Shown: piece by piece, positions 42,842 to 51,792 of the stretch
Layout: every line of letters begins with the position of its first letter
Position numbering within the stretch: position 1 is the first letter of the stretch
From: Rhodocyclaceae bacterium
GTDB lineage: Bacteria > Pseudomonadota > Gammaproteobacteria > Burkholderiales > Usitatibacteraceae
Assembly: GCA_020247395.1 (NCBI GenBank)
Contig: JADCJC010000014.1
Coordinates: 62,001 to 126,000 of the forward strand
Direction: 5' to 3'
DNA length: 64,000 nt
Made by a program: the position numbers and the translations under genes
Notes under the pieces: generated by a model
The model's input: only the letters and a program-made list of their open reading frames with translations
Told to the model about the DNA's origin: nothing
Databases searched by the model: none

Positions 42842-43852
42842 TTAGAGCATCAGCTCAGGCGCGTACGTATGGATACGAGACAAAACGAGAGCTCCGCCAT
42901 GTCGCTGAAGAACCCCAAGTTCGCTTAAGGTCAATTTTCGCAAATCGGTTTTGATCGACGAGGCAAAGTTAGCATCTGCCGGGTCCACAGCGCCTTCAAC
43001 GCTATCAATTGAAAACCACATAGGCCTCGGACCTGCGTTCGCCAATGCTCGATGCAACATTCGATCAAACTCGAGTCCGCGAATTTGCTCCATCATGATG
43101 TCCAAACCCGCCTTGAGCACCATCGCGCCCGACTCAGTTGGCTGACTGTCATTCTGAAACGGCTTTCCACCATCGCTGACAATCAAATAATCCAGCTTCG
43201 TCCTTCGATTGAGAGCGGGAGCAATCCCCATATTGTCGTAGACGCCGCCATCAGTCAGCGAGATGTATTCAAACTCGTTTCCTGGCGAATACACATCTGT
43301 AGACAAAACTAATGGGGGGAAAACTGGCGGAAACGCCGATGAAGCAGCGACCGCTTTGCAAATCGGGAACTCCGCAGCGTCGACGAATCCTAGCTCGTAG
43401 TCCCCCATCTCGGCCGCTTCACCGCCGCCGGCGACGAAAGAGAACATGTTTCCTGTTGCGAGATTGGTGGAGTTCAAATAGAGGCGCGGACCAGTCAACA
43501 ACGCCGACATATTCTTCGAGTTGAATAGGTCTCGGTCGTACGAATCCGCCAGAGCTTCAAGCCGTGACTCGAAAGGATTGAGCGCTCCCGCAAGAAATGA
43601 CGAAACGGCGATTGATTTCGAGGCTAAGTAACGTTCCAGACGATCAAGGTTTGTGGTATCCGTCCAATTCAAGGCGACAAACGCCCCGGCGATGCTGCCG
43701 CCACTAACGCACGAAATTACGTCAATTTTTTCCAATAACTGGAGCTCACGCAGTTTTCTCATGACGCCCAGGTGAAACCCTGCAGCACGAAACCCGCCGC
43801 CAGAGAGCGCTAGCCCGATTCGTTTTGAAACGCCTCCAATTTCAATTGCCAT
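42842..43852 (-). CDS. Patatin-like phospholipase
   Basis: A 336-residue lipid hydrolase with all catalytic features: oxyanion loop LALSGGGFRAAG (14-25), nucleophile Ser50 in ISCVSGGSIAG and the DGG of the catalytic dyad in SLTDGGVYDNMG. It has no signal peptide, so it acts in the cytoplasm or at the inner membrane. Patatins serve as membrane-damaging effectors in several anti-phage systems. TAGGAGC precedes the ATG, and the gene starts eight bases after the upstream MBL-fold gene stops. Confidence 0.88.
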   Translation of the reverse strand: MAIEIGGVSKRIGLALSGGGFRAAGFHLGVMRKLRELQLLEKIDVISCVSGGSIAGAFVALNWTDTTNLDRLERYLASKSIAVSSFLAGALNPFESRLEALADSYDRDLFNSKNMSALLTGPRLYLNSTNLATGNMFSFVAGGGEAAEMGDYELGFVDAAEFPICKAVAASSAFPPVFPPLVLSTDVYSPGNEFEYISLTDGGVYDNMGIAPALNRRTKLDYLIVSDGGKPFQNDSQPTESGAMVLKAGLDIMMEQIRGLEFDRMLHRALANAGPRPMWFSIDSVEGAVDPADANFASSIKTDLRKLTLSELGVLQRHGGALVLSRIHTYAPELML

Positions 43853-43860
43853 GATTGCTC

Positions 43861-45183
43861 CTATTTCTTCGGAAACCGAGCTGTTCGCGTGGTTTCTACA
43901 AATTTCAGGTCCAGCTGCGTATAGCGGTCGTTAACCCCTAAATCCGTGGTTGCGTAGAGCGTCGATTGAGACTTCAGCGCCTTAACCAGTGGAATTCGCG
44001 GAACTTCGGTTCCTCGATCCTCCGAGCCGTGCTTTCCGGGAAGCGTGGACATCACGGTTTGAAGGCGGTCTTTCTTGGAAGGTTTGCCGCGATTTTCAAA
44101 GTTATTCCACAGCGACTTCGGTGTGGCGTTTGTGCTGCCGTGATGACCCACTTTGTAGACATCCACGTCGATAAGGGCCTTAAGCCATTTGGGCTGATTG
44201 AGCGTGTACTGCCAGTTCTCAAGCTGTGCATCGCCCGGGAAAAGCAATTTTTTTGAGCCCGCCTCGATGAGCAAGATGATGCTCGTATTGTTCATCTGTT
44301 TATCCAGGATGCGGACTAATTGAAGCATTTGCTCAGTTCGCATGTTCTTCAGCCGCTCAGCGAGCCAGCGCGCATCGAGCGGGGCTTTTCTTCCCGGTAT
44401 ACCTGGCGAATGTGGAAAAAGGTCGTCAACGCCAGCAGAGAGACCGGCATCCTGCGCAAGACACAATCGCGCTAAGTTCCAGAATTCGTCCTTGTCTTTG
44501 CTTCGCTGCGCGCTGATCGTGTCGGTTTGCTTTAGTGTGGGGGGGCCAAGCACACTGACCTTTACACCAGGAAGCAACGCATCAAGGCCGGAAGGGCTGC
44601 CATGAAACACGTACTTGTTCTTTGCCATCGTCATCAAATTCTTCACGGCACTGGCATTGGACAAGTTGTCCTCGCCAAGAAAACCGAGTTGCTCCCTGAG
44701 AGCTGGTGTAAATGTCTTTGCGCTCGGCGAATCAAGCATTTGCGTCAGCTCGGAAGCAATTGAATGCATGAACCCTAAACTTTGTAAGTAGCCTCTCAGC
44801 GCTGGCGACCTTGTCGCGGCGGGCCCAGTCGAATCAGTAGCAAGCTTTGGGTTTTCCGTCCAAGGCTGTACGACTAGTTTTGGCTTAAGGCCGCGAATGA
44901 TGTCGCCCGAGGCATTGCCAGCAGCATTTGTTGCAAACCCGCTAATGTGGTCCGCATGGCGATGGGTGGCCACTACGGCGTCTAAGCGCCCTCCACATTT
45001 TTCTCCAATATCGTTTGCGACATCAATCATATGATTCTTCGACGCGCCCTCGGGCAGCTTAGTCGTGCCGAAATCAATCAATACGTGCCTCTGCTTTGAA
45101 GCGTAGTCAAAGCGAAGCAGGAAGCAATCGCCAAATCCCACCTGGTAAGTGAATATGGTGGCCTTTGTTGGTTTTTCTGCCAT
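43861..45183 (-). CDS. ComEC/Rec2-like metallo-beta-lactamase-fold hydrolase
   Basis: A 440-residue soluble MBL-fold protein. The zinc motif is THRHADHISGF near residue 75, with the second Asp in LLFPGDAQLENW and a VGHHGSTNATP motif near residue 340, all typical of the ComEC-type hydrolase domain that degrades nucleic acids. There are no membrane helices. The middle carries an insert (about 110-270) I do not recognise. It is the second gene of the operon, eight bases after the metallopeptidase. Confidence 0.85.
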   Translation of the reverse strand: MAEKPTKATIFTYQVGFGDCFLLRFDYASKQRHVLIDFGTTKLPEGASKNHMIDVANDIGEKCGGRLDAVVATHRHADHISGFATNAAGNASGDIIRGLKPKLVVQPWTENPKLATDSTGPAATRSPALRGYLQSLGFMHSIASELTQMLDSPSAKTFTPALREQLGFLGEDNLSNASAVKNLMTMAKNKYVFHGSPSGLDALLPGVKVSVLGPPTLKQTDTISAQRSKDKDEFWNLARLCLAQDAGLSAGVDDLFPHSPGIPGRKAPLDARWLAERLKNMRTEQMLQLVRILDKQMNNTSIILLIEAGSKKLLFPGDAQLENWQYTLNQPKWLKALIDVDVYKVGHHGSTNATPKSLWNNFENRGKPSKKDRLQTVMSTLPGKHGSEDRGTEVPRIPLVKALKSQSTLYATTDLGVNDRYTQLDLKFVETTRTARFPKK

Positions 45184-45191
45184 AACGCCCC

Positions 45192-46916
45192 CTAACCGCC
45201 CATGCGCGCACGGTGAAGCGCAGCGAACGGTTCAAGTTCTTCTGTGGGATTCGAATAGAACCCAGTCTTTGCCAAATGCTGCACTTTTTCGCTCTGACGA
45301 GGCACGTCTCCCAAAGGCTTAGCAATATGAAACTTCACTTTTCCGTACTCGTCGAAAACCAGAGTGCCGCCACCAAACATTCGAACCTTGGCGGTGTTCG
45401 GAATCTCTTTAGGGACGTCAATATCAAATCTGGTCTTTAGTTCGCCGCTCCATACGCTTGCAATTTGGATGTACTCGACAATGGTCTCGCGAAGGATGAA
45501 GCCGTCAGGCCCTACGCGTCGGCTCGCCCGAACCGACTCCACTTCTGTATAGCCTCTATCGTCCAACTCGAAAGTTTTTCTGTTTTCCCAAATGAACCTA
45601 AAAACTTCCTCAGGATCGTGGAGCATCGACTCGTAGTGGTTTCTCGCGTGGGTCGTTTGAGCTTCAAAATAATTCCACACCCCGTTGCTCGTGGTTTTTC
45701 CCGCGGGGGGCTCGATGCCGAACGATCTGAATACTTCGACGAGTGTTTTTCTGTATTCAAATCGAGAGTCGTCTGGCACTAACTCTGTGTCTGCCGTCAG
45801 GAGCGCGGCAAGGTAATCTGCAAACGAAATGTCGACTGGCGGGGAATAGTCCAGCGCTCTGATCGCCATGGTGAGTAAATGTTCGGCAACGCGTGCCCCC
45901 TGTTCCACTACCAAATCGAGGCTTCGCAAGTTACCTTCTTGAACACTTAGCTGTTCGATGCGTTTGACCCAGATGGAAAGAAAGGAACGCATGAACGCCG
46001 CGACGAGGATTTCGCCTCGCGAGTGCGCCTCTAGGTACGCGTCCTGCTGGAGCAAGGATTTACTGGGCTTGATTAAGACCGAATTCCTAAGCGCCCGCAT
46101 CCTGCCGTCACTCAAGGCGTTGCCCATTTGTTCCGCCAGACGCAAGAGTGTCGATTCAGAAAGCGCATCCCAGGTGACGTCCTTCTGCTTTAATGTGGCG
46201 TTTTCCTTAAGCTTCCTTCCGTCCGAGAGAAGCGCAGCAATGGTTTCCTCCAGTGCAAATACCGATAGCAGCGCAACGATATCCGCGAAACCTTCGTGAA
46301 ACCCCGCCTGATCAGGGCCGGACGGCTCCATAAATCGCTGGCGCAAGCCATCAAGAACGGCGTGTGTCGTCTCATGCGCCACAACATCATGAGATAAGCA
46401 GGCGAAGACTGGCTTCGAACCGGGCCTAGGACGGAAATAGCCGAACAGAAGCGCGCGGTCTGCTCGGGAATAGAACGCGTTCGCTTGGGAAAAAGCGTGC
46501 GGTGCAATGTGCAGCTGATGACCGTTAAATCCCCAACTAATTCGGCGGCCCAGAGCGTACTCAAAGCGAGCCAGTGTACGCATCGAAATCGCGTAGACGT
46601 TTTGCGCATGGAACGCCGGCGAACCAATAATTGTCTCGAAGTATTTTTTCCACTTCGCTGAGGTGGCGTCTCCGCGCGGCGTCGTGAAAGGGTCTACAAC
46701 CTTACCGGTCGAATCCATCACATAGTTAATTGGCGGATAGAACTTGCCAGAGGTTGCATCAAAGTCCACGACCTTCACCCGATATCCGGTCGGACCGTTG
46801 GAGATGTGTTCCGCGGGAACACTTAGCGTCGCCATCACAGGCCTACCGGCAATCTTCACCGATGGGTCTTGCGCGAAGACCGTAAAAGTTTGGACGTTTA
46901 CCAGTTGTCGTTCCAC
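45192..46916 (-). CDS. Gluzincin-type metallopeptidase
   Basis: A 574-residue protein from a GTG with GAGGAG before it. The zinc site is HETTH (181-185) with the third ligand probably E208 in GFHEGFADIVALL, the HExxH...E layout of M4/fungalysin-like gluzincins. No signal peptide is visible, which is unusual for secreted relatives and suggests an intracellular role. A C-terminal region of about 300 residues is unassigned. It is the first gene of a five-gene operon and may act as sensor, activator or effector. Confidence 0.75.
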   Translation of the reverse strand: MERQLVNVQTFTVFAQDPSVKIAGRPVMATLSVPAEHISNGPTGYRVKVVDFDATSGKFYPPINYVMDSTGKVVDPFTTPRGDATSAKWKKYFETIIGSPAFHAQNVYAISMRTLARFEYALGRRISWGFNGHQLHIAPHAFSQANAFYSRADRALLFGYFRPRPGSKPVFACLSHDVVAHETTHAVLDGLRQRFMEPSGPDQAGFHEGFADIVALLSVFALEETIAALLSDGRKLKENATLKQKDVTWDALSESTLLRLAEQMGNALSDGRMRALRNSVLIKPSKSLLQQDAYLEAHSRGEILVAAFMRSFLSIWVKRIEQLSVQEGNLRSLDLVVEQGARVAEHLLTMAIRALDYSPPVDISFADYLAALLTADTELVPDDSRFEYRKTLVEVFRSFGIEPPAGKTTSNGVWNYFEAQTTHARNHYESMLHDPEEVFRFIWENRKTFELDDRGYTEVESVRASRRVGPDGFILRETIVEYIQIASVWSGELKTRFDIDVPKEIPNTAKVRMFGGGTLVFDEYGKVKFHIAKPLGDVPRQSEKVQHLAKTGFYSNPTEELEPFAALHRARMGG

Positions 46917-47109
46917 TATGAGCTCCTCATAGGCTTGTTCTAACGTTAGTCCATGCCGAAATGCAGGGTTTGCGTATCTTGAATCTCATTGCTGCTTCGT
47001 CCATATCCAAGTGATTTTGGCCTTTCTGAACAGGTCTTCGCAGTAGTAATCAATCGATACAAAGTCACACTCCAACGTCGTTCGGCGGCAAGACCTGTTA
47101 CAAGCGAAT

Positions 47110-47709
47110 TCATGCGGCTTTCTTGTCCATGCACTTTCTAAACTGTGAGAGCGAAGTCGGATAGCGACTTCCTTCACTCTGCTCTAGCTTGTCGTGCACC
47201 AATCTTGGCAGATTCGTATCCGGCAACTTCTGCCGTAGCAGCATGGTGGTTGCTTGAATTGCGAAGCAGTCGGCCTCGATGATTGTGTCTTTTGAGTACT
47301 GCGGTGTTGGACTAGCAGACATTGCGTGCACCTTTCCCAGGCGATGAAGGCCGCATTCTCGATAGAAAAGGAAAGCTTGAAACCAGTCCGGATGATCTCG
47401 GAAAGGCTTCGAGTTGATCAGGATCACAGGCAAAGTCTGATCCTTAATCGCCAGTACGTCCTCTACCAGAGGAATGGAACCTTCGCGCAACTCCACGGAA
47501 AGTCCCTTCTCTGCAATGCAGTAGGCCGTCGCGCCTCCGATCATCGTCGAGTACGAAGATTGGGAAGCGGTCAACGTGCGGCCCGTTGCTTTCGTTCCGG
47601 AATTCAAGGTTCCCTTGTTGCCATCTGCCTGTCCGTAACAGGGAACTATGCCGCTGACGAGTATTGTTGAAACTAAAACAATGAATGCGTTTTCCTTCAA
47701 TGTTTTCAT
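47110..47709 (-). CDS. Exported hypothetical protein
   Basis: About 199 residues starting MKTLKENAF with a signal peptide (FIVLVSTILVSGIVPCYGQ). The mature part has a helical pattern and FLFYRECGLHRLGKVHA, then IIEADCFAIQAT, spaced like a degenerate zinc-peptidase helix pair (HExxH replaced by RECGLH, then a D-x-x-A motif). I cannot claim activity. It precedes the metallopeptidase gene by about 190 bases on the same strand, with no terminator seen between. Confidence 0.6.
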   Translation of the reverse strand: MKTLKENAFIVLVSTILVSGIVPCYGQADGNKGTLNSGTKATGRTLTASQSSYSTMIGGATAYCIAEKGLSVELREGSIPLVEDVLAIKDQTLPVILINSKPFRDHPDWFQAFLFYRECGLHRLGKVHAMSASPTPQYSKDTIIEADCFAIQATTMLLRQKLPDTNLPRLVHDKLEQSEGSRYPTSLSQFRKCMDKKAA

Positions 47710-47762
47710 AACTGCCTGCATAGGTAAGTAGACGATCAGCAAATTTGGGACGGTATGTCCAG

Positions 47763-48311
47763 CTACGGCGTGATGACGATTGGATGGCTGATCAGCGCTT
47801 TATTCTTTTTTCCTTTCGGGAACTCGAGCTTGACTTCAGATCCGCCGAACAGGGATTCACCTTGGCTCAAAATGTAGGTTCGCGTTGGATAGCCCTCGAC
47901 ATTGCTTTCGACAACGAGTGATGGAAAGTTCGGCGCGGCACCATCATTGCGAGCGGCTACTAGTAGCTTGAAACGGCCGTTAGAGTCGACCTGAAAGCGC
48001 TCGGGAAGTGTCTTTAGTTCGATCGGCTTAGTGCCCTTGACTTTGGGCTGCAGCTCTACCACGCCCTCGATTTCCCATAGCTGATCCTGTGGTGCTGGCT
48101 CAGGCTCGACCTTTATGAAGAAGGTGTACAAAACAAGGAGCAGAAATGCATAAGCGCAAAAAGCTCCACCAAATTTCCACTTCATTCCAGCAAAAGTGCC
48201 AGCGCCGGCCGCGCTATTCGTTGGAAATAGTTTGAACAAAATCACAGCGGGCACTAGCGGCAAAAGAATGAGCACCGCGCCGCGAATTAATATCCAGCTA
48301 TTTGGGTCCAT
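47763..48311 (-). CDS. Hypothetical membrane protein
   Basis: A 182-residue protein with two N-terminal transmembrane helices (WILIRGAVLILLPLVPAVILF and AFCAYAFLLLVLYTFFI) and a soluble C-terminal beta-rich domain of about 110 residues, probably periplasmic. No family recognised. It lies 54 bases from the exported protein gene on the same strand. Confidence 0.6.
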   Translation of the reverse strand: MDPNSWILIRGAVLILLPLVPAVILFKLFPTNSAAGAGTFAGMKWKFGGAFCAYAFLLLVLYTFFIKVEPEPAPQDQLWEIEGVVELQPKVKGTKPIELKTLPERFQVDSNGRFKLLVAARNDGAAPNFPSLVVESNVEGYPTRTYILSQGESLFGGSEVKLEFPKGKKNKALISHPIVITP

Positions 48312-48417
48312 TTAGGGATTCCTTACAGGAGCACGAACTCACTGATCCCGACAACTGATCCAATGAGTTGCTAAAACTTGACATTAGTCTCCACCACACA
48401 AGTTCTCATCGCACGCA

Positions 48418-48762
48418 TCACGGCCCCACGCGCCTGAAAGTAACGATCGACGCACGTGCTACATTGGGCGACAACTTCGTGTAACGAATCGTCAAGCCTT
48501 TGCTGAGGCCATCCGCGTAAGTCACCATGACGTCGCGGCCCTTGGTTTCGTAGCTGACCGTCCTGATGATGTTCAGGGCTTCCTCTTCTCCCGCACGAAA
48601 ATGCACAGTGTATGGAATTATGCCGTCGGCGCGCCAAGTGCCGACGAGCGGGCCGGGGTTGGTCTTACTGCAAGCTGTGAGTGTGGCGGGTAAGAAAACG
48701 GTGACCGCGATCGAAGTGCGGCGTAAGCCTCGTAAAAGAGCGTCTGAATTCGCGAACGGCAT
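48418..48762 (-). CDS. Hypothetical lipoprotein
   Basis: A 114-residue protein with a lipoprotein signal ending ATLTACS and a small beta-rich domain (PLVGTWRADGIIPYTVHF, KGRDVMVTYADG), like small calycin/META-like lipoproteins that begin with an LVGTW strand. No closer assignment is possible. The first 10 residues may be too long; a later start is not ruled out. Confidence 0.55.
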   Translation of the reverse strand: MPFANSDALLRGLRRTSIAVTVFLPATLTACSKTNPGPLVGTWRADGIIPYTVHFRAGEEEALNIIRTVSYETKGRDVMVTYADGLSKGLTIRYTKLSPNVARASIVTFRRVGP

Positions 48763-50346
48763 GGCCCGGCACCACCCTTTTCTGGCCGAATCGGCTTTAA
48801 CTATTGGTCTTATGCACTAACAAACATTACTGCGATTTTGGTCGGTTTACAAGTGTCATTTCGCAGCCTCCTCTCCTCGGAGGAAGATGAATCGTCGAGC
48901 CAATTTGCCCCGACAAGCTGCTAGGCGTCAGTCATCACGAGACAAACTTTTACGAAAGGCTCGATTTTTAGGAATGCTGTGTGTGCACGGTATTTTCTCA
49001 GCGCCGCGCTCAAAGCGTTAACACCTCCGCAATATGCCATGACGCTCCTACCGACATCCCCCGTCTTCCAACGAACTGATTCATGGGGCGTTCTCGCAAA
49101 GATCAAAGCCGGACGCGATTATCGGGCGAGTCGGCATGTCCCAGTTGCGGAACTCTGAAAGAAACGAGTTCATGCATGGCGCCTCAACCGACGTATCCGG
49201 TCGCGACGTCATCATCACATTCCACGAACAAAAATACACGCGCCACACGACTTCCTGGTACGCGTAGATTTTGCGCTCGGCGCGCTACGTTGAGTCGAAT
49301 GCCATGCCGGGGCCAACGTACGCCGCGTTCCGATCTCTAAAGAAACGGTATTCGTTGCACGCGCGTCATTACCGCCCGATATGCAGACTTCCGCTTGTGT
49401 GATGGCGGTTTAAGTGATGACTGATCTGATGGCTGATGACCGACACCCGGAGCGATTGAATACCGTCGGACGCTGATCTCAAGGGCAAACCGCGACCTCG
49501 CTTGAAAGTGGCAGTCGGTTACCTATTGGCAATTGTTCGCAGAATAATCGTGCCCCGCGGTTTGCAAACCGCTGTCTCAAGAACGATTGCAGTGACGCGG
49601 ATTAAGCGGCGGTCTGGGAAGCGATACGCATTCGATTCGCGCTGTGTCGAACAGGAAACGGTCGACGTGTTCGGCTGCGAATTACGGTGAAACCATTCTA
49701 AAGGTGGCACTCCCTGGGGATATGGGCGATATCTAAGCGGCCTGCTGCGACGCCTGCTCCCGTTGGTTTGCGCCTGGATAGGCTCTAGCGAAATGGTGGA
49801 AATCACGAATGCTAATCCGCTACCCCCGTCATTTGCGCTTCGGGGCTCCGGCCCGCTAGTTGCCCTGTTTCTGGCGGCTACTATCGGACGCGCAACAGTT
49901 TCAAGACCGGTCGTCTGATGGCCGCGGCAATTGCCCTGATAACCGAAGCAAACATTTCGGGCGACCAAGACCGGCAGCCTAGCACCACCAAAGGAGGCAA
50001 AAAATCTTCGACGTTGTATCCGTCCACGCGCTTGCGCACGCGCCACCAAGGCCCTGCACCGCGCCTTTCTAAATCAGTTGTCATCATCGTTAGTCGCTCA
50101 ATAAAAAAGAAAGACGGTCGAATCGCGTTGTCGACGAGTTACCGTAACAGACACGCCGTGTTACCGACTTGATACTTATTTTTCCTTCGCAGGAGGAATA
50201 ACGTTCACCGCATGTACACGCTTCGCCGTCTCCCACCAGTTATGTCGAATGTGATCAAGCGTCGATGAGAAACACTCATGACACAACGATGCGGAGTGAA
50301 AGTGGACATTGCCTGATTCTCGGTGGATTTTCTGCGGACAAGCCAG
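48763..50346. other. Long stretch without supported genes before the injection-system operon
   Basis: About 1.6 kb with several open frames on both strands, none with recognisable content or good start signals; the longest (49519-50049, minus) is Arg- and Pro-rich in a way typical of antisense or random frames. An AGGAGG at 50191-50196 has no start at a proper distance (a short 18-codon frame begins at 50212). The eCIS promoter should lie in the last few hundred bases, but I could not identify it. Confidence 0.4.
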
Positions 50347-50913
50347 ATGATTGATGTATCGCTTGAATTTGTGGTTCGAGCACTGAACCAGAGTCTGGTC
50401 ACTAGCTTCGACTTAGAAAGCGATGTTGTAGTCATCAACAACTTGGTCGACCCGAATGGGTCAACCCCGCAAAAGAACCAGAACCGTCTCGTGATCACCC
50501 TCGTCAACCTCGAGTACGAAACGAATAAGCGGTATTACGGCGGGCAGCAGTGGGAAAGCAGCATGGTGAATAGGGTAAATCCGGCCGTGTTTTTTAACCT
50601 CGATGTGTTGGTTTCTGCAAATTTCGACGATTACGCCGAATCACTTAAGTTCCTTACTGCAGCGATCGGGTTTTTTCAGGAAAACCTTGTGATCAGCAGA
50701 GCGAGCAGTCCGAACTTGCCCGACGGCGTCGCGTTGCTCAAGTTCGAAATTGAGAATACCCCCTCCACCAAAACTCACAATCTCTGGACAGCGCTCGGCG
50801 CGAAATATGTCCCATCAATTGTGTACAAGATCCGTCATGTCGCAGTAGACGCTCGTCAGATCAAGGGTGGCTCGACGATGGTTCAGGACACATCCACAGC
50901 GGTGGTGCAGTGA
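50347..50913 (+). CDS. eCIS DUF4255 protein (Pvc16-like)
   Basis: About 188 residues beginning MIDVSLEFVVRALNQSL, with the VTLVNLEYETNKRYYGG and VFFNLDVLVSANFDDYAESL motifs of DUF4255. In Photorhabdus and Serratia systems the homologue (Pvc16/Afp16) caps the tail and sets its length. It opens this operon rather than closing it, as in many non-Photorhabdus eCIS loci. ATG 50347 is chosen over a GTG at 50323. The stop overlaps the next start. Confidence 0.85.
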   Translation: MIDVSLEFVVRALNQSLVTSFDLESDVVVINNLVDPNGSTPQKNQNRLVITLVNLEYETNKRYYGGQQWESSMVNRVNPAVFFNLDVLVSANFDDYAESLKFLTAAIGFFQENLVISRASSPNLPDGVALLKFEIENTPSTKTHNLWTALGAKYVPSIVYKIRHVAVDARQIKGGSTMVQDTSTAVVQ

Positions 50914-51737
50914 ACTCACCGTTGTTTCAGATTTCTCTCTATCACCACTACTTTTGCGATGGCGTCTATGCCTCGTGCCCGATTACGCCCGATGACAGGA
51001 CAGGTTCCCTACTTTATCGATATAGGTTTTTGACGCGCATACAAAACGGCGTGCTCGGCTGCTATTCGCCCTCCGATGTGGACTCTGAATCCACCCTTGA
51101 GTACATGGCTTCCAAGTTTGATGGTGAACCTCTGCGTTTCCTCATGCGGTGTGAGCCCGAAACGTTTTTCGCCATAACGGATCTGCCCTTGAACTGGGTC
51201 GGCCAGCTCATCTTCGATTCCCGCTTGACCAAATCAGGCGAACTGAGTGACCCGAACGCAATGACACTTTTGCCGACATTCGGCCCACGAACGGTCGAGC
51301 AGCCCAACACGATTGCAGTGATCACGATTCATATCGACGACCTACTTGGACTCAAGGGGAATTCGATTAATTACCGGATCGATCTTCCTCCGCGATCAAT
51401 GCCTTGGCGGTACTACATCGTCAATCGCAGCGAAACGAAGCTACACCAACCTGCCGTTCGCGATCAAAGCGGCGACTTCCTTGACGGCCCCAACACAGTC
51501 TTGCTGCCGGGCGGAGTGACCGGTCTCTGTTTCAGTTCTGGCGCTCGTCATTTTCCCTTAAAGCAGGTTCCAACAAAAAAATTTGACTTGATTGACCGTA
51601 TGCCCCAAGCGATGGAACGGAACGGCTCGACTGTTGAGCGCTGCGTCATCAGCGGTCTTCCAACCCCAACGGGCGACCAGATTCAGCAGGAGAAGGACGG
51701 TAAGGATGTATTTGGGGCGATGTACGTGTATCTGTAG
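50910..51737 (+). CDS. eCIS-associated protein of unknown function
   Basis: A 275-residue protein starting at GTG within the preceding stop (GTGA), so translationally coupled to the DUF4255 gene. It opens FQISLYHHYFCDGVYASCPI and is largely beta, with an N-terminal domain ending near ITDLP and a C-terminal part ending FGAMYVYL. I know proteins with this position and shape from eCIS loci but no function. It may be a tail-terminator partner or a cargo-related factor. Confidence 0.6.
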   Translation: MNSPLFQISLYHHYFCDGVYASCPITPDDRTGSLLYRYRFLTRIQNGVLGCYSPSDVDSESTLEYMASKFDGEPLRFLMRCEPETFFAITDLPLNWVGQLIFDSRLTKSGELSDPNAMTLLPTFGPRTVEQPNTIAVITIHIDDLLGLKGNSINYRIDLPPRSMPWRYYIVNRSETKLHQPAVRDQSGDFLDGPNTVLLPGGVTGLCFSSGARHFPLKQVPTKKFDLIDRMPQAMERNGSTVERCVISGLPTPTGDQIQQEKDGKDVFGAMYVYL

Positions 51738-51792
51738 CGACGTCATCGCAAATCGGAAATAGCAGAGCAACTGGATAAGGACGGTACTCAAC

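Noticed and set aside
49519-50049. 176-codon minus frame before the eCIS operon
   Set aside because: Composition (many Arg, Pro, Ser) and absence of a ribosome site or any motif suggest a random frame.
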